NCBI GenBank assembly: GCA_025331125.1
Contig: JAOALB010000002.1
Location: 62,001-126,000 of the forward strand
Length of the DNA: 64,000 bases
Direction: 5' to 3'
Source of the DNA: Mycogone perniciosa
Taxonomy: Eukaryota > Ascomycota > Sordariomycetes > Hypocreales > Hypocreaceae
Part shown: positions 47,038 through 58,757 of the stretch, piece after piece
Numbering within the stretch: position 1 is the stretch's first letter
How the letters are laid out: each line of letters begins with the position of its first letter
Translations under genes and position numbers: made by a program
The notes under the pieces: model-generated
What the model was told of the DNA's origin: nothing
Seen by the model: the letters and a program-made list of their open reading frames with translations, nothing else
The model's database searches: none

Positions 47038-48968
47038 GATGGCGATCGGGGCCTCTCGGCCGTGGATAAGGTCGTCGTCGTCACCAGGCGAGGAGGGCGC
47101 GCACACCAGAGAGAAGCGGGAAGGATGGTGAGAGAACGCAACCGCAGCAGGCTGGAGCCGGAGCCGCCGGTTAGTGTCAATATCGATGACGATGACGGCG
47201 ACACAGGAGGCAATGGGGAGGAGGAGGAGCTGGAGGAGGAAGAGGAGACCAAGCGAAGAGAAAGGCTGTCTGTGGTCCTTAGCCTTGGTTCTGCCGCCAC
47301 TGCTAGAGGCAGTGGTCAAAGGGACGACGCAGCCAGACCTTGGGCCAAGGCGTGGCTCAGACGTGGCTCATGCGTGGCGTATGCGTGGCTCATGTACGGG
47401 CCTGGATCTGGGATTGAAGGAGCCCAGCAAACAGCACTAGCATGAAGCTACCAGAAGCTACCAGAGGAGGCGATAGGACGGTTGGGAAGCCTCACTGCAG
47501 GCGCTCTGCAGCACCAGCTGGAAGAGCCAAGAGCCCATAGCGATCGCCGATTAGGGGGGCCGTGAATCAACCACTCCGGAGGGGCTCAATCCCGTCTGTG
47601 GCTGGCGCGTTGCGGCGAGCGGGAGTGAGTGGCTTCGGCTGGGCCAGGGGTTGGGACGGCTTGGGTGCATTGTTGAATTGGATGCCAGTGCATCTGCAGG
47701 GGCGGCGGGCCACTTTTAAATGATTCGAGCCGGGCTGAATGAGAAGCAAAACCGAAATCTCAGAGTCCGCGCGCCCACCACCAGATATATGTACTCGTAC
47801 TACTCCGTACTCCGTACTCCGTATTACTATTACTATTACTATTTATTACCTCTCTGTTAGATCATGTTGAGGCAGGTGTTGCAAAGGTGGCGCCGTTTAG
47901 GCCCAAAGCTGATGACTTCGTAATATCGGCCTTTCTGTCTGTACGGAGTACGAGTTTCCAAATCGTGGGGTGCAGCACGCGCTTCGAACCAGGGCCAGGG
48001 CAGCATGCCGTCAAGCCGAGCCCTCGCATACTCTGTACGCACATTTATCCATGCAATAAATGTCATTACTACGAAGTACCAAGTACGAGTACGGAGTACG
48101 AAGGGCTGCCTCGTTGGAGTAAATGATGAATGTATCGTATCATGAACCCTGCGCTCGATGCCATCACCCATGTACGGAGTAATACTACTCCGTTCCGCCC
48201 AAGTACCACATACTCGTGCATGACGTGCTAACACCGATTATGTAAGGCATGTACGGAGTATGTCCGTCAAGGGCAAAATAAATGGCTGGGGTATTTGATG
48301 GTCCGGCTCCATGCTACGTATACTATTGAGGGGAGTTGTACTAAATAATATTCCGAACATCAGTGCGAAGTACCGAACGCTCAGGACTCTGACTCTGACT
48401 CTGACTCCAGCTCTGCCTCTGCCTCTGCGGGCGCTCAGTGTCCACTTCCGTTGAGATAACTCCCATGCCTAGGGCCAAAGGTCGGCGGTAATAATACTAA
48501 TATTACTCCGTACTCGTAGGATTTAGTCCTATTTATATATCTACTCGTACTTCGTAACTCCGTTGGATACCTGCTATATATGGGGTGTAGTAAATTAAAT
48601 CATGCGGGCCTCGAAAAAGAGTGTGCCCGGGCAACGGCACTTCGTAATAGATGGTAATTTAAGTGATTTGAAAATGCATGCGATGGACAAGGCAAGGGGC
48701 CTATGCCTCCAACTAGCAGTACTACTTCGTACCTAAGGACAACTCCGTACAATGAATGGTGCGCAAACTTGTTGGCCACGGAACCTCCGACAAACAAGAA
48801 CCAAAGGGAAAACACGCAGAAATAACACGTGGGGATAAAAGGAACCTATATACATGGCGCACCTGGCACGACTCCCATTACCCTAGTCCTTGTCTCGGAT
48901 AAAAAGGTTGGAATCAAGCAGATGTCTTGAAAGGATGCAACCCAGACAGACCCTTTGACGCCTACTGC
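47038..48968. other. Intergenic, motif-rich, no supported gene
   Basis: About 1.9 kb between the Ysc84-domain gene start and the CFA synthase stop, both minus. It holds the densest cluster of TACGGAGTA/TACGAAGTA-type motifs (47793-47825, 47940-47953, 48069-48100, 48170-48190, 48248-48260, 48506-48515, 48545-48560, 48721-48745). It also has a short GACTCT/GCCTCT microsatellite at ~48385-48428. No exon was recognised. Confidence 0.55.
48385..48428. repeat. Hexanucleotide microsatellite
   Basis: Imperfect tandem GACTCT units pass into GCCTCT units. Non-coding, between genes. Confidence 0.8.
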
Positions 48969-50707
48969 TCACTGCTCAAGACCCTCCAACGTCTCAACCG
49001 TGCCCTCGCGGACAAACGTAATCAGTCCAACACCAAGAGTCTTTGTCTTGAAACCTGCTTCGCAGTAGTGGAAATAAAACTGCATGAAAATGCAACAGTC
49101 AGCTTATTGACATAGCCCAGGGTGGAGTGGAGTGCTGCGAATCAACGGGATAACAAGGGCCGGAACGCACCATCCATTTCCTCTTGAGCACTTCGAGAGC
49201 CTCTTCTGTCAGATTTTCGTTCTTCTCCTTCAGGGCGGGCACAATCTGCGACTCGAAATTGGCGTCGAAATTTTCCCCCCATTCTCGAAGGCATCTGCTG
49301 TAGTGTCCGCCCAAGTTAACAATTCGGTCGGGTATCATCGTGCCACCAGATCCCTGATGCGCCGCCTCGATCATTTTGGTCATCGTGGGAAGATGTGCTC
49401 CAGGGAAGATCTGTTCAAATGCGGTGAGTTGAGGTATTTTACAAACGGGCAAGGATAAGTGAGTTCTTACGTATTGGCGGATGAAGCTATTCATAATTAA
49501 TATCAACAATGATCAATCAATCAGTCAGCTAGTGGGCGGGATGACTTACTCGTTTCCTTCGTTGTAAGTGGCATACCGCTAGGAATCGTTTAGCCTCCAT
49601 TGTTTATCGGCCAGGGGCTCTTGTACTCACTGTTTCGGGCATCGTGCTGGACTGGAAGACGGCGATGCCGCCATCCTTCTTCAGCAATTCGTTGACCGTC
49701 CCAAAATACCGAGGGAGATGGTCCTTGCCCACGTGTTCCAGCATCTCGATCGACACGACCTTGTCGAACTGCAACCCTTTCCCAGAGAGTTCACGGTAGT
49801 CTCTCAGGAAAACGGTAATATGCTTCTCGAAGCCGGCTGCTGCGATCCTCTCTTCCGCCTCCTGCTTCTGCTCTATTGACAGCGTTAGACTTGTGACTCG
49901 ACACCCGGTCATTCTAACTGCCTCAATGGCAAAGCTCCCCCACCCCGTTCCTATCTCGAGGACGTGATCTGTGCTCTTTATCTTTGCCTGCGTTATGATC
50001 TCCTGCAGCTTGCGGATCTGTGCTTTTTCTAGCGTGTCTGTCCGGCTTTGCCTATCGTCTCTTGGTAGCCACATCGGGCACGAGTACGTCATGTCAGGCG
50101 ATAGGAAAGCCGCAAACACCTCGTTTGAGAGGTCATAATGAGCCCTCACATTCTCCAACGACTTGGGTATTCTGTTGGATGCTCTGGCCCAGCCAGCCAT
50201 CGTTGATGTTACAGATGACAAGGCACTCTTCATGTCTGCCGTATCATCTCGGTTGTGGATCATAATCTAGAGCACAGTTAGTCGGTGTTTCGCAATTCAG
50301 GTGAGTGTCACTGTTGCGTTTTAGGCTACTATACCTCCAGAAATGTGACCATGTTGCTACACTCGACTTCACCCAGCATGTATGACTCAGAGAAACCCTG
50401 GGCATTGATGTCAGCTTTGTTGAGATGCATATTTCAGGGGCTTTGTGCATCCTACAAGAGAGCCGCGTGTGAGAACTCGCCACCAGAATGCATTCTTCTT
50501 GATGATAAGGGTTGCAGAAAGCTTGCTAGGATTTCCATGGCGTATTGTTTCGTGTTCAATAGTGTCCTCGACAATGATTTCTCCAACGATGATGCGTTCG
50601 AGAGCCGAAAGGATAAAGGTACGTGCCCAACTCGAAAGGGAGTCAGACACGGCACGGAAGATAGAAGAGCCCGGCAAGGACACTTCACTAAGGCTAGCTG
50701 TTACCAT
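48969..50707 (-). CDS. Cyclopropane-fatty-acyl-phospholipid synthase family methyltransferase
   Basis: SAM-dependent enzyme that adds a methylene across a cis double bond of a phospholipid acyl chain. Seven exons: 50707-50456, 50397-50335, 50266-49631, 49578-49550, 49486-49471, 49410-49171 and 49079-48969. Introns are 52-91 nt; the product is 448 aa, close to fungal CFA-family length. The second join builds GFSESYMLGEVECSNMVTFL. IPKSLENVRAHYDLSNEVFA and FLSPDMTYSCPMW are family blocks. The SAM-binding motif is HVLEIGTGWGSFAIEA (~206-222), then KVVSIEMLEHVGKDHLPRYF. The 16-nt fifth exon encodes FIRQY, joining to IFPGAHLP. WMFYFHYCEAGFKTKTLGVG near the end is the usual CFA terminus. A related C-methyltransferase acting on another lipid cannot be excluded. 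It is head-to-head with the desaturase. Confidence 0.9.
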
Positions 50708-53383
50708 GATGAAAGGTAAAATGATGTTTGAGTCTGGCGAATGGATACCGAGTTAGAGTCTCTAGGAGTCGGGGTATGAACAAAGAGCTGATCAGTTCTG
50801 AGAGAAGGATGCCTCACCTTTTATAAACAGCTGGCGCTGTTCTCTCTAGGGGGTAACAGGCTTCCCTAGACCACACTCGGAGTGGACCTGATCCGGTACT
50901 AATCTGTGGGCTCTTGTTAAAGTGATTGGTTGCCCTTCTATTTCAACTCGGCAAGTGCCGATAGTTGTATCAACTACTGCTAACCACTACATCCCATTAA
51001 GGACTTCGGACATAATCCTATCTCGTTGACGCTCAGGCGGTTCCTTATCCTTCATTACCCTGAAGAACTTTCGTTCTCATGATGATATGGCAAACGCAAT
51101 GTTGGGTCATGGGACACACGTAACACCCATCCAACATTCCGGTTGCGGCATATATTTCCCATCCCCCACGTAACTACTCTACGCAGAAGTACAACTAGGA
51201 TCCGGGAAATGGAGAGGTTGAGCCTATCGTTCGATACGAAGCACTACTTCTCATGGGATGGCAAGGCTCGCCCGGTTACGAGTAAGGGGCAATAATAAGC
51301 ACCACATCAATAGTAGTACAGTCTGTAGCCTCCTACTAGTCTATACTCCGTAGTATGTTCCATATCCCGGCACTTCATCCTTGCTTTGGTAGTACTCTTT
51401 ACCCGATGGATTTACTATCTTAGCATGAACCGTACTAGACATAGTGTGGATGAGATTATGGGCAGATAACAATCCAATGGGATTTTACCCTTGCTTCTCA
51501 ACGTGGTAAGGTCCTAGAAGGTGGAACATTTTAGGCTAAGACTGAAATAGTGGAGAGGAGAACGTTCCGCAATACCCGTTGACGTCCGTGTTGTGGAACC
51601 AACTCACTTAGGTACGAGAACCCGACTGAAGATGACGCTATCTAACCATATCTTCATTAGTGTATACGGATTTACTTGAACTGGGCCATTCCGATCAATC
51701 TCACCCTAGTTTTCAGTAGCCGCGCTTAGCATGGTAATGTAAAAACAACAACATTCTACAAATATTGATTCCATCAACCCCCCGGAATACAAGGACTGTA
51801 TCTGTAGGGCTGTTGCCGAGTACGGAGTAAAATACGAGTATTTGAAAAGAGGAATATATTGATCTAATTTGCGGCTATACGTATACTCGTAAGCTAGCCG
51901 TCGACTCATCTCGTCTCCTTGGCAAGACCTCGAAAACGCCAAGCATTTCACGACCAAGCATGACTACGTCCTGAAACATAAGCTTCGGCGTTTCGAACAG
52001 CCCTTTTCTTACGAAGGATAACTCTGCCTGTCAACCTCAGTAACGGATAGTTCCGCATCACGGCCCATTCCACGACAGGACACACTCCTTCATTCCAACG
52101 CACAATCCTTGATTCCCAACTAGTTTGCAACAACAGCCGGATCCGTAAGTCAATGACGATATCATGATAGCTAGATTTCCTAGATCCAGATGGTCATGAT
52201 CAGCTAGTTGGCGAGTTTTTATGTGTTTAAGCAGCCTCTTTTCCCACCTAACTTGGGATCAGCAAGAGTGTCGAATTCTATCATTTATGCATCTGCCAAT
52301 GAGCCCTCATACTATTGATCTGTGATTGATACTGCCTTTGGCTAGTTGAAAGATTTAGGGATTGTAGGGTGTCTTAGAGAGAATGAAATTCTAATTTTGC
52401 CGCGATAGACGTCCAAAACAGGTTCGTTGCCCATTCTCTTGATTTTGATATTGATCCTGCATATGTGGGTATTTCGTCACTATCCCATAGTAGCTTAATA
52501 TAATGAGGAGTCAAAGGACACGTATATTCCATGTCAGCGCTAAATATTGACATTTACAGACTTTGTCAATCGGTATCAAAATGCCCATACTGGCGGTTGA
52601 TCACAAATTCGATGTGTTGCCCGTGAGGCTAGTGAAATGCCGCCGTTGCCTGAGATCGACCCTCTTTTTCCTGGGGGCTAACGGGGTAGTACTAGGATTA
52701 CGAGGCGTTGTCTTAGTTGAATTTATTGATGTTAAATGACACTGAAAAAGAATTAGGTTCGTGGTGCTACGTAGTATCACTACCACTACTAGTTGCAGAC
52801 TTTACGTGATATTTCGTACCTAGACGGGGGAACTTTTTTCTTTCTTTTTTTTCTTTTTTTGTGTGTTCCAACTCTAATAGGACTATTCATTCGCACTAAC
52901 ACTGGCCTTGCGAACTAAATGCGTAGAATATTCTCCCACAGCATGCGCCATGGGTGTTCGGGAAATCAGGGGGTTTGCATCTGCATAAATCCGAACTGTC
53001 TGTCAATTTATAGTACACACACAGCCTGCAAGGACTACATGGATTATTATTGAGCGGATGAATTGAGTACGAGGAGTCCAGGGGGCTGTATCTGCACAAG
53101 CCCGGGCGCGGCCTGTCGGCTTTAATGTAGGCACAGTACGAAGTAATGATTAATAATATTTATCGGCTGGATCCGCGATCATGATCAATATCTAAGGTAT
53201 GCAGCCTATATTGTAAGGATGTGGCTCACCAGGCTCAAATTGGTATCGCCGACCATCTGTCATGGGTCTAGGTAGTATAAGGAGATCAACTCCGATGCTG
53301 GAATGTTTCCATCACTTTTCTTGGGTCAGGATGCATAATTAAAACTCTAGGATTGCCTTTTGAAAATTCCCCATCTTTTGTCA
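50708..53383. other. 2.7-kb divergent intergenic region, CFA synthase / desaturase
   Basis: AT-rich, with stop codons in all frames and no exon of either gene. A TATA box for the CFA gene lies at its left end. Motif copies sit at ~51347-51354 and ~51818-51828, and a poly-T tract at 52836-52860. It could contain shared regulatory sites, or a decayed gene or transposon that I cannot identify. Confidence 0.5.
50818..50825 (-). promoter_or_regulatory. TATA box of the CFA synthase gene
   Basis: TATAAAAG on the minus strand, about 110 nt upstream of the ATG at 50707. Consensus and distance both fit. Confidence 0.6.
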
Positions 53384-54893
53384 ATGCCGCTTTTGAACAT
53401 GGCTTCTCCATCTAAGCCCATTATGCCGCTCAGACAGCGCTTTGCAAGGGGTGCTTCTAAGGCCTGGCGACTCATCGCCATGTTGCAGCCGCGAAATATC
53501 ATCTTCTGCATTGGATTGCCTATGTTAGGATTCTTCTGGAGTCTCTATCAGCCTCTTGTGTGGCGAACAATCGTTCTATCGGTTATTTTCTACATCATCT
53601 CCGGTATTGGAATTACAGCTGGTGAGCTGTGAAGTCTCTGAACACAACACCTATTTTCAAGCTCACGAAACTATAGGGTACCACCGCCTCTGGTCACATC
53701 GGTCCTTCACGGCTTCGGCTCCGTTGAGATATTTCCTGGCGCTTGCTGGCGCAAGCAGCGTCCAGGGCTCTGTCCTCTCATGGTGTCGTGACCACCGGGC
53801 ACATCACCGATATGTGGATACATCGAGGGACCCTTATAATGTCCAGAAAGGCCTTCTATGGTCCCATATGGGATGGCTCATCTTCAAGCCGGATCCAAAG
53901 TTGTTCGGACACGTCGATGTCTCCGATTTGGAAAACGACCAGGTAGTTCTTTGGCAGCATCGAAATTTCGCTTTTCTGTGCCTCTTCACCAGCTACGCTC
54001 TCCCATCCATCATCGCCAAAGTTGGGTGGAATGATGGGCTTGGAGGGCTACTATATGCGGGAGTCATTCGGGCCTTTCTCTTCCAGCAATCCACCAACTG
54101 TGTAAACAGTCTGGCCCATTATCTTGGGGACCAGCCATACGCAGACGCAAACTCGCCCAAGGATCACATAATCACGGCTCTGGTCACCTTTGGCGAGGGG
54201 TATCACAACTTCCACCACGAGTTCCCAGCCGACTACCGCAACGGCATTAGGTGGTTCGACTACGATCCGACTAAGTGGTGTATCACACTTGTAAGCTTTA
54301 CCCCGCCTTTTAGTAATACCCGTCGTCGTCTTTCCATGAAGTCTGAGCTTTCGCTAATCACTAGAGTCGCTTTTGTTCAGTGGGGATGGCTTGGCTTGGC
54401 TAGCCATCTGCAGGAGTTCGAGTCCAACGAGATAAACAAAGCGATCTTCCAGCAGAAGTTGAAGCACGTCCAGCTACTAAAGCGCCGGATCAAGTGGGGG
54501 CCCCCTCTGGAGACGCTGCCCGTGTATTCATGGTCCGAGTTCCAGTCCCTCTGCGTTAACAATGGAGGGCCCGAGTATTTGGTTAGTATCTCGGGCGTCA
54601 TCTACAATGTCAAGGCGTTTCTTGACAGCCACCCTGGCGGTCGGGCCCTGATGCTGGCCAATGTTGGGAAAGATGCTACAGCGAGCTTTCACGGTGGCGT
54701 CTACAGACGTAAGTGCAGTCTCTGTCGCAGTCTCAGTCCTAGTATCCATCTCCAACGTCCATCATCTTTTGTCTGAAGTGTGCATTTTCTGACAGCTGTA
54801 TACATATCAGATTCCAAGGCAGCCAGCAACCTGCTAGAGAATATGCGCTTTGGCGTGTTACGGGGAGGGGGCAAGGTTGAGGCTCATGACTAG
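53384..54893 (+). CDS. Delta-9 acyl-CoA desaturase with C-terminal cytochrome b5 domain (Ole1 type)
   Basis: Puts a cis double bond into saturated acyl-CoA at the ER membrane; the fused b5 supplies electrons. Four exons: 53384-53621, 53677-54290, 54381-54708 and 54811-54893, with introns of 55, 90 and 102 nt; the product is 420 aa. All three histidine boxes are intact: HRLWSH (82-87), HRAHH (119-123) and HNFHH (256-260). The first box is completed by splicing. The 90-nt second intron has no stop and is called an intron because removal restores TKWCITLWGWLGLASHL. The b5 domain has HPGG (H368) and the second heme His at 394, whose codon is split by the last intron (VYRHSKAASNLL). Start is ATG 53384 or 53399. 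At 420 aa it is slightly short for Ole1, mainly at the N-terminus. Confidence 0.9.
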
Positions 54894-57800
54894 AATAAGA
54901 CGGCAAGGCCCGGGCGGTTTCAGCCTTGCGAGACGAACGAGCTCGGTACTCGGAAACACTCGGTGAGAGTTAGATGGCTTATCTTAGTCCATCGTACTTC
55001 GTACCCAAATGATTAGTATTAGTACTATTCATCATCACCCTCTCTTCGGGAGGAGAGCAAACAACCATATCGGCCCACCTTTGTAGGACGTCAGCAGGCC
55101 CAGGTTCCACACGAAGCCATATGTGGTGGGTGGGGAGTGACATCGCGAAGAGTTGAACGGAGTCGATACGAAGAATAAATGAATGCATTAGCTAGCTCCT
55201 CCCAGGATGTTTATATTACTACTCCGCAGTAGTACTAGCAAGCACGGAATAATCATGCAGACAAGGATCTGGGACTCATTAGTGCATCGTAGGCGAACAT
55301 GGCTTCCCAGGCCCGACATCTTGGGACAGCCCGGCAGTAGTAGTACTCGAATTGCACCAGGGTCTGTAGGGCCGAGAGGGAGAGACCCGCATATCTACGA
55401 AGTAAAATATGAAAACATGTACAGACAGATTAAGAATATACACAGACACCTTTCCAAATTCAGTCAATGGTCCTCTTGCTTAGATTTACATGTGGCTTCT
55501 GCTTTCGCGATTTCTTCCAATACTGGCATAACTAATGCACATTACTGTTGTCGATTTCTACAGGCTTCTATTATTCCGAACGATCTAAACCTTAGCTAGT
55601 ATAGCTGAGGACGTTCCTTCAACTCAACACCTTTCTCACTTATCACATTCAACGTCAACAACACACGCCGCACATCGTCACGCTAGCGCAGCGCCTATAT
55701 CAGCACTGCTATTATCGATGCTGCAGGGAACTTCTTGGTGAAGCCATATTTATCGATTAAATTTGCATGCAGCTATTGATAGTATTGCTTCGTACTCCAT
55801 AGAAAGAGTCGTGAAAGTGAAAGTCAAATGCAAATTACATAGGCAGAAAGACCACTAACTAAATTTGGAATCGTATCTACTCCGTACCTATGCATATTTC
55901 AATAAAGCCCCTCTTTTGCTTATTACGGTTATTTTGTAGATATTCTTATTTTCTTTTTTGGAGACCCAACCCCAGCACCTCTTGTCTTCTCCTCAGCTCG
56001 TGTGTGTATACGAGCATGTTCAGGACCTAGAGAGAACTTATGTCGCGGTAGCCGCCGACACACCTCCAACATCTATTAGTTAGGGTGCTGGGAGCTAATG
56101 TTAACCTGGCTGTTCTTGTAATCAATATTTCTCTCCATGTGACACGTCTGTATCCCGAGAGTCACCCAACCCACACACTGCTGTCAAAGCGCTCACTTCA
56201 GCATCACCAGATCGGTGCCAGAAATACTCCGCAGTTTCTGCACCTATCATAGAGTTCTGATACACTCTTAGTCAAGGTTACTTGGTGTTTAATAAGTGAT
56301 AGTTATCGGATGCTCGGCCTGGGAAATAAAGATGTCATTGAGTCGCTTATTGCCAAGGAAAATTGCATGACGAATTACGGAACTTGTGCTTCGTACGGAG
56401 TACTTGTTTGTAGTTGTACTCCGCCCTCCGTATTTATCCAAGGTGACACAAACTCCACAAACCGTTGTCCACGCACCGGAAGCGGGATATCCCACTGACG
56501 TATCCCCTTTTCTAGACGGCTCGCTTAAAATCTTCTCCCAATTAAAAAAAAATAACCTTTTTTGTGAGACTTGGCGTAATTTTAGTCCGGACCCTAGAGT
56601 ACCTAGGTACTATACTATAATGTGGTGTAATAAGCATCTTCTCACAACATCAGCAACAAACCTAGCGTCATTATTCTTGTCCGATCCAAGAACCAAGAAA
56701 TATTGCTACTGCGCAGCGGAGCGCTGAGATGACCAGCCGATAAAGATCCACTTCATATTCCTCGACCACAATCGGATCATCGGCACCGAAGCCCATTACA
56801 ATTCACAGAATCCATTATGATTCATGGGCCAGTTCAACCCACGGGCCATCATAACTCGGCATCCCCGACGCATTACAACTGACGACTCATTACTCCGTAC
56901 GGAGTATGAGACCCATTGCTGCGCACGGAACTTGACTCAGAAACCAGGCAGATGAATAGACCTATAAACCGCTTGTTGAATAATGCAACTGTAAAATCAC
57001 ATATCACATTTTAGTAAGCACTTGGTATGCGCAAGAATCTCACCACTCGACTAATCTGAACAATGCATACGCCAGCATTCACTCCACCACGATATCTCTG
57101 TTCTACGCCCCCCATTCAAGTCTTTGCTCTCTTGTCATCTCTGCCTTGCGGTTTAGCTTTATGGGTAGGTACCCATTTATATGCTTACATGGATGTTGGT
57201 GGCTTTCAGTCAGCACATACTTGACTTGGATCTCGCATTATCTGTGTCGATTGAAATTAAATTGACGGCAATGCTGATAAGCATACTAAAAGAGTCATAT
57301 GAATAAGGGAACTACCTTGTCGAAGTTTGTGGTTTTTTTTTACAACTCATAGACGAGAAGGCTAATTGTCAAGTGATACTTATAAATTGATAATAGCACC
57401 GAAGCAGAAGTCTTTTGAATCTATAACGTTGGTACAAAGTATGACTATTTTCCATTACCAAGTCCCAGTTTCGAAACGAAATAATCCATGTGATAACATG
57501 TGTAGAGAACCATGTCCTGCCTGCCAAGAACTCCCCAGGTATAATACTACGTATATTCAGCACCGATCTCGCTCTTGGCGCAGAATGAATAAGCAAGAAC
57601 CCCAGGCATTTTTATCTTGAACGGTACCCCAGCTAAGCACCCATTTCCATTAGGAGTACCGCAGAACATAGTCCTAAGTGAGCTCCAACATCTCTTAAAG
57701 CTGTTGGAGGAAGAAGCTGAGTCTCCCCAAGCCTATATATCACATTTTAATATGTCATGTTCTAACGTATTCCTACAAACAGATTCCTCGGCATTCAAAA

Positions 57801-58757
57801 CAGCCCTTCTGACGGGTCTGTTAAGAAGGTCCATTTCCTTATTCACTAGGAATAAACAAAACCACATTCAACTGTGGTTGGTGTCGAAACGTCCCTAAAT
57901 CAGCCCCCCTTTTGGTTATTTATGTACCTGCATACTATTGTCTTTTGATTGATATCGTGAAGCTAATAGGAAGAGGAAGTCATGACAATGACAACGTCAC
58001 AGAAAAGATAATATCTAGATATCTAGGAGAAGGAAGGAGGGGAATCCATCCATGCTGTGACAGTTGGCGAAGAGCGTACAAACAGATGTGCGACGTGTCG
58101 ATGCACGTACTCAACAGATGCTATGTTGTCTCGATCCCAATAACCAAGGCTACCTTCATCACAACCGTCACAAAGGAGGTTAGAAGACTCTTCTCTCAAC
58201 TTCTCTATTCTAACGACACCTGCGATAGGAATAGGATCATGGTCACCAGAGCTATGCAGCAAGCAACTAGCCACCTAAGTACTCTACTCGCCTGCACGGT
58301 GCCCAAGACAGACTTACCTGGTCAGCATATCGTATAATTTCAAACACCCAATATTGCAATTATTAATACCATAATATTGATACTATAAGAAGAAAAGTGT
58401 GAGATCAATACCCAGCAAATTGAGAACGAAAACATTCCATCACTACTTCGTAGTATACTCCGTCGAACCCAGACGTACGAAGTACCTGTTCTGAATTGTG
58501 GAGCACCATGTAACCTCTATCGCTTTCTCTCAAAACTTCTGTGCACAACTGTTAACCTGGGACTTTCCCCTTCTGCGTTCTAGCGTCGTTCTGTATCGCA
58601 ACTCTCCGAAATTTCGTCCAAACATCTCATCATCAATCAGCGCACCTCGTCGCAATCCCACGCAGCACAAACGACGCCTAATCAGGCTTCAATCAAGTCA
58701 AACCAAATCTTTTGGACATGTAATAGCCTCAGGCCCTTTAAAATCTCACCAGACAGA
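54894..58757. other. 3.9-kb gene-free region
   Basis: The longest stretch without a supported gene. It is AT-rich, with scattered TAC motif copies (~55014, ~55221, ~55791, ~55869, ~56393, 56891-56906, ~58451). Open frames such as 57617-57898 (93 codons) and 57912-58337 (141 codons) lack recognisable domains. No terminal inverted repeat or reverse-transcriptase-like frame was seen, though an old mutated element would be hard to spot by eye. Confidence 0.5.
56891..56906. repeat. 16-bp perfect palindrome TACTCCGTACGGAGTA
   Basis: Fully self-complementary, formed by the two overlapping half-sites TACTCCGTA and TACGGAGTA. It has the same design as the palindrome at 16178-16193, differing at only one symmetric pair. 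Confidence 0.92.

Noticed and set aside
57617..58337. Two adjacent plus-strand frames (93 and 141 codons) in the gene-free block
   Set aside because: No domain, no plausible join between them, AT-rich codon use unlike the real genes. Could be remnants of something old but unsupported.
50708..58757. Intact transposon in the gene-poor zone
   Set aside because: No transposase or reverse-transcriptase-like frame, long terminal repeat or terminal inverted repeat was found by reading; only short palindromes are present.
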